A stretch of DNA of 5,520 nt from Leptospira ellisii (GTDB lineage: Bacteria; Spirochaetota; Leptospiria; Leptospirales; Leptospiraceae), in contig NZ_NPEF01000242.1 in the NCBI RefSeq assembly GCF_002811955.1, positions 1 through 5,520 of the forward strand, read 5' to 3'. A program made the position numbers and the translations under genes. Each line of letters starts with the position of its first letter. Position 1 is the stretch's first letter. Below are positions 1 through 5,520 of this stretch, one piece after another. The notes under the pieces are model-generated. The model had not been told where the DNA came from. It made no database searches and was given only the letters and a program-made list of their open reading frames with translations.

Positions 1-490
1 TCAGAAGTGAATCCGATAAAGTCAGAAAAAATAACCTGCGCTCGCAAAATCACGATACGTCTCCCCGATCCAGCTGGAAGGAAGGAGCGAACCAACCAAC
101 CTCACAATCTCCAAATTCACAGCGCAACTACAGCGAAAGCAGTCGGCTTGATTCGATTTTCTTTTTGATTCATGAAGCGATCCGCTTGCTTCCTGCATTG
201 CGTTGCGCGGCTGAACATTGACATTGTACAACGTTCTTTTGCGTGAGCGGGCCGCAGGGCGCTCAAGCGTCCTCGAAGAGGACGAGCGGGAATCCGCGAG
301 CCCGGAGTCACGCGACTCGGAGCCGCCGCAACCGACGCAAAACACATTCATCTTTTGGAATATTACGGCGGCTCCGAGGCACGCCCGAAACATCTCGTCG
401 AACCCGGAACGGAACACGGTGGAATAAAATAAAGCGTCCGGCGTATAAACGAAGTTACACGCAGACGACAGACGGAATTTCGTATTTTGT
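1..490. other. Intergenic region without a convincing gene
   Basis: No reading frame here looks like a real protein. The open frames on both strands give Arg/Ser-rich, low-complexity translations with no recognisable domain, and the longest one starts inside the ankyrin gene in another frame. Positions 1-236 show nothing beyond short palindromes such as TTGTACAA at 224-231. The right-hand part contains the palindrome-rich block annotated separately. A promoter-like TTGACA occurs on the plus strand at 219-224, but I see no fitting -10 element. Confidence 0.6.
237..378. repeat. Palindrome-rich structured block
   Basis: This G+C-rich stretch is packed with inverted repeats. An 8-bp pair (TTTTGCGT at 237-244, ACGCAAAA at 335-342) encloses several small hairpins: GAGCG/CGCTC at 245-249 and 260-264; a perfect 7-bp stem at 268-274 and 278-284 with loop GAA; GCGG/CCGC at 286-289 and 294-297; and GAGTC/GACTC at 305-309 and 314-318. 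A perfect 13-bp inverted repeat (CTCGGAGCCGCCG at 316-328 and its complement at 366-378) overlaps the enclosing pair in pseudoknot-like order, and competes with the GAGTC hairpin. There is no T-run to suggest an ordinary terminator. It could be a structured RNA, an extragenic palindromic repeat, or the remnant of a small mobile element. The pairings are seen directly; the function is unknown. Confidence 0.45.
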
Positions 491-1150
491 TCAGCCGATT
501 TTGAGTTCGTTCGCTTCAGCGTCGTGTCCCCGTTCCAACGCGATCGCATACGGGGTCTGTTCTTCCGCGCTCACTCTGGTTTTATCCGCTCCTTTACGAA
601 GCAACAATTGAATGATTTCGATACTTCCCGATCTGCTCGCGGCCACGTGCAAAGGCGTGATTTTTCCCGGATCCTGGATCGCGTTCGCGTCCGCTCCCTT
701 TTCCAACAACAACGCGACGATCTCCTTTTTTCCCGTGGCAATAGCGGAATGTAACGCGGTGTTCCCGTAAGACAACTTGCTTTTGGAGGTAAGTCCGAGA
801 TCCGCTCCCGACAGTATTAAGAATTTCGTTATCTCCAAATGTCCGAAGTAGGAGGCTAGATGTAACGCGGACCATCCGTCCTTGGAATAAGAATTGATCG
901 TCTCCGGAAATTCTCCGATCATCCGTTTCGTTTCCTCCAAATCCCCGAGGGCGACCGCCTCGAACAGGTTTCGGCTCGGACTCATCTGAAAGATTTCCTT
1001 AGAAAGATCCAGCTTTCCGTAATATAAGGAAAACAATACCGGAGTAATTCCTTCCTCCGTCGTTGATTGAAACAAGCCAGGATCCCGTTTCAAAAGACCG
1101 ATTACTTTGGATTTGAGTCCGCCCGCTATCGCCTGAAAGATTTCCTGCAT
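491..1150 (-). CDS. Ankyrin-repeat protein
   Basis: A 219-residue protein built largely of ankyrin repeats, which are helix-turn-helix units that bind partner proteins. The clearest units are residues 91-120 ([10 protein letters not shown]... then ILSGADLGL), 128-158 ([10 protein letters not shown]... then [10 protein letters not shown]), and 163-193 ([10 protein letters not shown]... then [10 protein letters not shown]). Degenerate units lie near 1-30, 34-56 and 60-90, and a partial one ([13 protein letters not shown]) caps the C-terminus. There is no signal peptide or membrane segment, so the protein is probably cytoplasmic. The ATG at 1150 is preceded by a weak GGTGG ribosome site only 3 bases away. 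It lies 73 bases downstream of the beta-propeller gene on the same strand and might be cotranscribed with it. The ankyrin fold is sure; the partner and the pathway cannot be read from the sequence. Confidence 0.88.
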   Translation of the reverse strand: MQEIFQAIAGGLKSKVIGLLKRDPGLFQSTTEEGITPVLFSLYYGKLDLSKEIFQMSPSRNLFEAVALGDLEETKRMIGEFPETINSYSKDGWSALHLASYFGHLEITKFLILSGADLGLTSKSKLSYGNTALHSAIATGKKEIVALLLEKGADANAIQDPGKITPLHVAASRSGSIEIIQLLLRKGADKTRVSAEEQTPYAIALERGHDAEANELKIG

Positions 1151-1185
1151 ATTCCACCCGCGCTTTTTGTGAGAGGATTAGATAC

Positions 1186-1219
1186 TTCTTTTCGAAAAAA
1201 TCAAGAGATTTCGAAAGAA
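1186..1219 (-). other. Imperfect hairpin between propeller and ankyrin genes
   Basis: Read on the minus strand, TTCTTTCGAAA (1219-1209) can pair with TTTCGAAAAGAA (1197-1186), giving about 11 base pairs with one bulged A and an 11-base loop. It begins 4 bases after the stop codon of the propeller gene. It is A+T-rich and not followed by a T-run on the minus strand, so it is not a textbook intrinsic terminator. It may slow or protect the 3' end of the upstream message, or partly separate the ankyrin gene from the operon. Confidence 0.35.
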
Positions 1220-1223
1220 TTCA

Positions 1224-2378
1224 TCATTTCAATTCGATAATATCATACGGCTGCAGATCCACGGATATCGGCGCCGGAGTGATCGACGAATTCCCTCTTT
1301 CCGTATCGAACATCGTAACCCCCGCCCGCTGGAATTCCGTATTCGCGACGTACAAAATGTGATCCGAAGCGAGCAAAATGCTCGAAAGACTCGCGTCGTA
1401 ACTCGAAGGAATGCTCAACAACGAGGAGAGCTTTTCCCCAGTACTCGGATTGAATGCCTGAAGGGTTTTGTTGAATCCTGCGTCCAGAACCGACGCGTAT
1501 CCCATCGTTTCCGATTTTATCTGAACTCCCACGATATCACCTCCGGCCGTAACCTCGGAATACAAAAACCCCGGACGAAACGTTCTTGTGGAAAGTCGGA
1601 AAGCGACTACGCCCCCGTCGATCTGACTCTGAAATCCCATCCTCGCGGGAGCCGCGAATACCAGATGAGGTTCTCCGAAAAGATCGAGTAACTGCGGTTT
1701 GTTCACGGGATTGGAGGAAGGAAAAGTGTACACTCCGACGACCGTATCCGTAAGAATGTGAATCTCCAAAAGCAACGAATCTGTGTTCGGCGGAAAATAT
1801 CCGGAAGGATCATTCCGATCCAAACGTTGCAGACATATAAAAAGGGAGTCGCCGACGATCTTCATTCCGTTCATCTCCGGAATTCCGTCCGGGGCACCTC
1901 CGAGAGAAAACGTTTCGGCATAACCTCCCAAATCGATCGAACCCAAAATCGAAAGATACGTAGGATCCACGATCAACAATCGATTGGATCCGTACAGGGC
2001 CACATACGCTTTGGAAGGTCCGGCGAATTCCATATCCACCGGATTGACCTTGGAACCGAGGGACAATTCCGCGATAGTAAGAAATCCGTAATTCGGTTCC
2101 AACACCTGAATGCTGTCGCGATTGAGACGATTGAGTACGAAAACCCTTCCGTTTCCGAAACGGGCCACCGCGTCCGAATGGATCGGCGTAAGTCCCGGAT
2201 ACGCGTACAACAGGGAAGGATTGAGCACCTTGAACCTTCCCCCGCCCCCGAAATCGGTCGTAACCACTCCGATATTACCGGGGAGATTCTGCGTTAGCAA
2301 AAGACTCGTAAAGGAAGGCCGTTCTATATCGCGGCACATTACATTCAAAAAAAATAATATAATAAATATCCTATGCAT
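1224..2378 (-). CDS. Exported beta-propeller-like protein, putative BtuB partner (BtuG-like)
   Basis: A 384-residue protein starting with a short hydrophobic signal (MHRIFIILFFLNVMC). The Cys at residue 15 could be a lipidation site, although Met at -1 and Asn at -3 are atypical of a lipobox. The rest is repeated beta-strand units of the YVTN/YncE beta-propeller style: residues 76-95 (GRVFVLNRLNRDSIQVLEP), 122-150 (KAYVALYGSNRLLIVDP), 176-208, 255-268 (GGVVAFRLSTRTF), 293-318 (YASVLDAGFNKTLQAFNPSTGE) and 340-360 (HILYVANTEFQRAGVTMFD). Its start is 4 bases after the btuB stop codon, with a GAGGT ribosome site inside btuB, so translation is probably linked. In Bacteroidetes, BtuG is a surface beta-propeller lipoprotein that binds cobalamin and hands it to BtuB. 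A similar role here is inferred from fold style and gene order only; a general surface lipoprotein is the alternative. Confidence 0.7.
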   Translation of the reverse strand: MHRIFIILFFLNVMCRDIERPSFTSLLLTQNLPGNIGVVTTDFGGGGRFKVLNPSLLYAYPGLTPIHSDAVARFGNGRVFVLNRLNRDSIQVLEPNYGFLTIAELSLGSKVNPVDMEFAGPSKAYVALYGSNRLLIVDPTYLSILGSIDLGGYAETFSLGGAPDGIPEMNGMKIVGDSLFICLQRLDRNDPSGYFPPNTDSLLLEIHILTDTVVGVYTFPSSNPVNKPQLLDLFGEPHLVFAAPARMGFQSQIDGGVVAFRLSTRTFRPGFLYSEVTAGGDIVGVQIKSETMGYASVLDAGFNKTLQAFNPSTGEKLSSLLSIPSSYDASLSSILLASDHILYVANTEFQRAGVTMFDTERGNSSITPAPISVDLQPYDIIELK

Positions 2379-2382
2379 CGTG

Positions 2383-4515
2383 TCAAAACCTCATACTCAA
2401 AGTCGCGTACCAGCTTCTTCCCGGAAGAGGATAGCCGATCAGATCGGAGACGCGTTTGTCCGTTAGATTTTTCACCTCCAAGGTGAACAGAATCTCCCGC
2501 GCCGGCGCGGATTCCTTCGTTTTCCCGGACGGATCGACGACGGTTTCCCCCGGCTCCGAATACAAAACCCAAGTGAAAAAATAATTCCAGATCTGGCGCG
2601 CCGGCACGTAATTCACATATTCATTCGTCCGATCGCGGAACACCGCGCCGATGTAGAGAAGTTCCACGCCCGTTTCCAAACGTTTCCCCTTCCAGGAAAA
2701 TGTTCCCGAAAATTCGTGTCTGGGTCTGAGCGGAAGCACCTTTCCGTTGAGATACGGCGACGAAGAAACGTTCACCGCGTCCTGATACGTATAATTCAAA
2801 AGAAACTTAAAACCGTATTTCCAATCCTCTCGATGCGAGAATTCGAAACCCCTGATTCTCGCGGCATCCACGTTTTCCGGTCTCAGGGTAAACTGTGAAT
2901 TGGGGAGAAACAGGATCATATCCTTGATGTCCTTGGAAAAATACGAACCGCTCGTTTTCGTCTTCAAAAAGGAATGATCGGTCTTGAACACCAAACCGGC
3001 GTCCCCGTTCGCGCTCCGTTCCGGTTTTAGATCCGGATTGGAGACGATGGAGCCGACTTCTCCGAACATCTCCAAAAAGGAAGGAATCCTATATTGCCTC
3101 GCAACGTTGGCCTGAAACTGAAGATCCCAATTCTCCCGTTCGAACCATTTCCAGACGAAACCGAACTTAGGATTGGTGAACGAGTTTTTTTTCCGATCGC
3201 CGCTCCAAGGATCCTCTTTTCGATACCAAGGTTCCTCCGAAGGAAAACGATCCCTGTATTCGTCCCAGGTTACGGAAGGAATCAGAAGAACCTTCGCGTC
3301 GAACAGACGGATTTCATCCTCCAGACGAAAGGAGGAATACGTCCTCTCCTTCAAAGGTTCGGTCCGCGTCGAAAGATTGGAGGAAGTCAGACGTTCCCGT
3401 TCGAAGGATTCCTTTTCATAGGAGACGAACATACGTACGATCTGAAAATATTCGGTGAGATACAACGTTGGCGTCAGTTGAAGCCCGCTCTGTCGAATCT
3501 CGGCTTTGGAATTGGGGGAACCCTTGGAAAATTCGGAAAGCGGATCGAAAAGATCGTCCTTGGCCGCGGTGTAAAAAGCCCTCGTTTCAAGGCGAAGCCA
3601 ATCGAAGAACAATTCCTTCGTATCGGTCGCAAAGGAACCCGTATAACGATCGTATCTTCTATGGACGCGTTCCGTCTGGTTGGAACCCGGTCCCGGCAGA
3701 CCGTGGATCCTGTGATTGAAGTCGTTTAACAATTTGAGTTCGGTTTTGCCGAGTTTGTATCGGACCGTTCCGAAAAGAGACGAACGCTCGAAGGCCGCGT
3801 TTTTTCTCCGGTCCACGGTGTCGTCCAACGTGTTCAGCACGACGGTTCCGTGGTCGTTGCGGAAGGGGAAATTCTGATCCGACTTCTCCCCGAGCGCAAG
3901 AAAACTCGTTCCGAAACCTTTGTATGTCCCCGTATGCGAGACACTCGCCTTACCCGTGTTAAACGAACCTCCTCCGAGATTGATCCGCGTTTTCGGTTTC
4001 TCCGACTCCTTCCGCGTGACCAGATTGACGGAACCTCCGATCGCGGAACCGGAAAAACCGACCGGATTTCCGGAACGATATACCTCCACGCTCTCCAGAC
4101 TGTCGAAGGGAAGATCGGCCAGATTGACCTCCCCTCCCTGGGAATTATTGATCGGAATTCCGTCCAAATAAATCCTGGACTGATTCGGATTGGTTCCCCG
4201 GATCGAAAGCGTGGAATACGAACCCAAACCCCCGAAGGAACGCACTCGAAGCCCCGCCTCGCGCTCCAGAACCTCGGGCAAAGACGTATAACGCGCTCCC
4301 GCTTCGTCCAGTTTGATCGAGGATTGAAAACCGCTCGGATTGGAACGGAAATTCTGAGGATCCCGGTCGGAAACCTTTCCCAGGACCTTTACGGTTTCGG
4401 CGCGTTGCGGACCGTTCGAAGGGACGCTTCCGTTCTGCTGGGGAAATAGGGTCCCAGGCAAAAACAAAAGAAATATAGAATATTCGAATTTATGAATGTA
4501 TTTAAAAAGGTTCAT
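2383..4515 (-). CDS. btuB: TonB-dependent cobalamin receptor BtuB
   Basis: A 710-residue outer-membrane receptor that would import cobalamin using TonB-ExbBD energy. From the ATG at 4515 it has a signal peptide (residues 1 to about 25, hydrophobic core [13 protein letters not shown]), a TonB-box-like ETVKVLG at 40-46, and a plug at about 65-170. The plug carries the classical motifs [38 protein letters not shown] and [11 protein letters not shown], followed by [11 protein letters not shown] beta-barrel follows, ending in [20 protein letters not shown] and a terminal Phe (ATLSMRF), as expected for barrel insertion. The frame is open to a TTG at 4599, but that start would put 28 charged residues before the signal peptide and lies inside the riboswitch leader, so the ATG at 4515 is preferred. 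The length is somewhat above E. coli BtuB (614 residues). The receptor family is certain; the cobalamin specificity rests mainly on the upstream riboswitch. Confidence 0.9.
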   Translation of the reverse strand: MNLFKYIHKFEYSIFLLFLPGTLFPQQNGSVPSNGPQRAETVKVLGKVSDRDPQNFRSNPSGFQSSIKLDEAGARYTSLPEVLEREAGLRVRSFGGLGSYSTLSIRGTNPNQSRIYLDGIPINNSQGGEVNLADLPFDSLESVEVYRSGNPVGFSGSAIGGSVNLVTRKESEKPKTRINLGGGSFNTGKASVSHTGTYKGFGTSFLALGEKSDQNFPFRNDHGTVVLNTLDDTVDRRKNAAFERSSLFGTVRYKLGKTELKLLNDFNHRIHGLPGPGSNQTERVHRRYDRYTGSFATDTKELFFDWLRLETRAFYTAAKDDLFDPLSEFSKGSPNSKAEIRQSGLQLTPTLYLTEYFQIVRMFVSYEKESFERERLTSSNLSTRTEPLKERTYSSFRLEDEIRLFDAKVLLIPSVTWDEYRDRFPSEEPWYRKEDPWSGDRKKNSFTNPKFGFVWKWFERENWDLQFQANVARQYRIPSFLEMFGEVGSIVSNPDLKPERSANGDAGLVFKTDHSFLKTKTSGSYFSKDIKDMILFLPNSQFTLRPENVDAARIRGFEFSHREDWKYGFKFLLNYTYQDAVNVSSSPYLNGKVLPLRPRHEFSGTFSWKGKRLETGVELLYIGAVFRDRTNEYVNYVPARQIWNYFFTWVLYSEPGETVVDPSGKTKESAPAREILFTLEVKNLTDKRVSDLIGYPLPGRSWYATLSMRF
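2388..2392 (-). promoter_or_regulatory. Ribosome binding site of the propeller gene, inside btuB
   Basis: The minus strand reads GAGGT across the last Met-Arg-Phe codons of btuB, 9 bases before the ATG at 2378. The btuB stop (TGA, 2385-2383) lies between this site and the start. This arrangement supports one transcript with linked translation, and it fixes the start of the downstream gene. Confidence 0.6.
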
Positions 4516-4544
4516 TTTCCGTCCGAAACGCGAAGGGACGGGAA
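4516..4544 (-). promoter_or_regulatory. Hairpin sequestering the btuB ribosome binding site
   Basis: On the minus strand CCGTCC (4541-4536) pairs perfectly with GGACGG (4524-4519) across an 11-base loop. After one C-A mismatch, three T-A pairs extend the stem to the base just before the ATG. GGACGG is the only purine-rich Shine-Dalgarno candidate for btuB. A helix that hides it is the usual output of translation-controlling cobalamin riboswitches. The pairing is visible; the switching role is inferred. Confidence 0.5.
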
Positions 4545-4632
4545 AGAAAAATCGGAGAGGCAGAACGGCGGTCGATCGATGCGAAATCCGGTTTTCCAAA
4601 CCCGACCTTAGATCCCGAAAGCCAATCGGTTC

Positions 4633-4779
<147 letters not shown>

Positions 4780-5107
4780 AAGTTCCTGTTCCAGAATTTC
4801 GAACCGCGTTTCTGCAAGCAAGAGAATTCCATCGCGAAGGGATGAAAGACGAGTTCTGCGGGGCTGGAATCGATCCGGGTTATTTTTCAACGACTCAGGG
4901 AAAATAATCGCACCGCTTTACCATCGCCCCTTGTATTGTTATAAATGCGGATCGTTTCGCAACGACGGCTTTCAAAAGGTGGGGGTAGAAAGAGCTATTT
5001 CGGAGGCGACTTTCGAATCCTGTTTCGCTCTTGCGTTTTAACTTCGTTGAAGGAAAAGACGAAAGTTATAAGAGCGATTCCGATTCTTTTAGAATGGATC
5101 CGGTTAT
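4780..5107. other. Gene-free region upstream of the riboswitch, presumed promoter region
   Basis: No convincing gene is seen. The plus-strand frames that run into the riboswitch or into the capA tail look spurious. The btuB promoter should lie here. The best -10 candidate on the minus strand is TATAAC at 4943-4938, but the nearest -35-like TTGCGA (4962-4957) is only 13 bases away, so the call is weak. If used, it would give a leader of about 420 bases. Confidence 0.3.
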
Positions 5108-5160
5108 AAAAAAGTTCACGGAACGATTCTTCCGAACGTTCGATCGTCGACTCGCGAACT

Positions 5161-5162
<2 letters not shown>
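5108..5162 (-). terminator. Possible terminator after the CapA-family gene
   Basis: Directly at the stop codon, minus-strand AAAGTTC (5162-5156) can pair with GAACTTT (5117-5111), and a run of six T (5113-5108) follows. Inside lies a small CGGAA/TTCCG hairpin (5134-5130 with 5123-5119). The long interior makes it an imperfect intrinsic terminator, but position and T-run fit an end to the upstream transcript. Confidence 0.42.

Positions 5163-5520
<358 letters not shown>

Noticed and set aside
22..549. Minus-strand open frame of about 175 residues
   Set aside because: It starts inside the ankyrin gene in another frame, is Arg/Ser-rich without a domain, and its openness follows from the G+C-rich palindromic block.
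243..611. Plus-strand open frame of about 122 residues
   Set aside because: It runs through the palindromic block into the antisense of the ankyrin gene, is Arg/Ser-rich and has no recognisable domain.
3094..3729. Long plus-strand open frame of 211 residues inside btuB
   Set aside because: It is the antisense shadow of a well-supported receptor barrel; the translation has no domain or plausible composition.
4516..4599. Upstream TTG start for btuB
   Set aside because: It would add 28 residues before a normal signal peptide and overlap the riboswitch output region; the ATG at 4515 has a ribosome site and a clean signal peptide.
4590..4602. GGTTT/AAACC hairpin as an intrinsic terminator in the leader
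   Set aside because: It has only 5 base pairs and no T-run follows on the minus strand.

Overview
The window looks like a chromosomal segment from a spirochaete, most likely a Leptospira-type organism with a fairly high G+C content. That assignment is an inference from protein style: a long TonB-dependent receptor, a short-signal lipoprotein-like propeller, a small cytoplasmic ankyrin protein, and relaxed signal peptides. No ribosomal or species marker is present. All recognisable genes lie on the minus strand, so the window is best read from right to left.

Right edge (5520 to 5161): the C-terminal end of a CapA/PGA-cap family metallophosphoesterase-like protein, followed by a possible terminator at 5162-5108. 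A region of about 330 bases without a gene follows (5107 to 4780). It leads into a well-formed cobalamin riboswitch (4779 to 4633) with a recognisable B12 box, a four-way core and a complementary L5 loop. The leader continues to 4516. It contains a segment that can pair with the B12 box and a hairpin that buries the ribosome binding site of the next gene.

Centre (4515 to 1224): a TonB-dependent outer-membrane receptor, called BtuB because of the riboswitch. It is followed after 4 bases by a 384-residue exported beta-propeller-like protein whose Shine-Dalgarno sequence lies inside the last codons of the receptor gene. The two genes are almost certainly one transcript, and probably form a cobalamin capture and import unit. 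The layout recalls the BtuB-BtuG pairs of Bacteroidetes, where BtuG is a surface beta-propeller lipoprotein that binds B12. This is the most interesting system in the window.

Left (1150 to 491): a 219-residue ankyrin-repeat protein on the same strand, 73 bases downstream of the propeller gene, with an imperfect hairpin in the gap. Its link to cobalamin is unproven. The last 490 bases hold no convincing gene. They contain a compact palindrome-rich block (about 237-378) with nested hairpins and a 13-bp inverted repeat, which may be a structured RNA or an extragenic repeat element.
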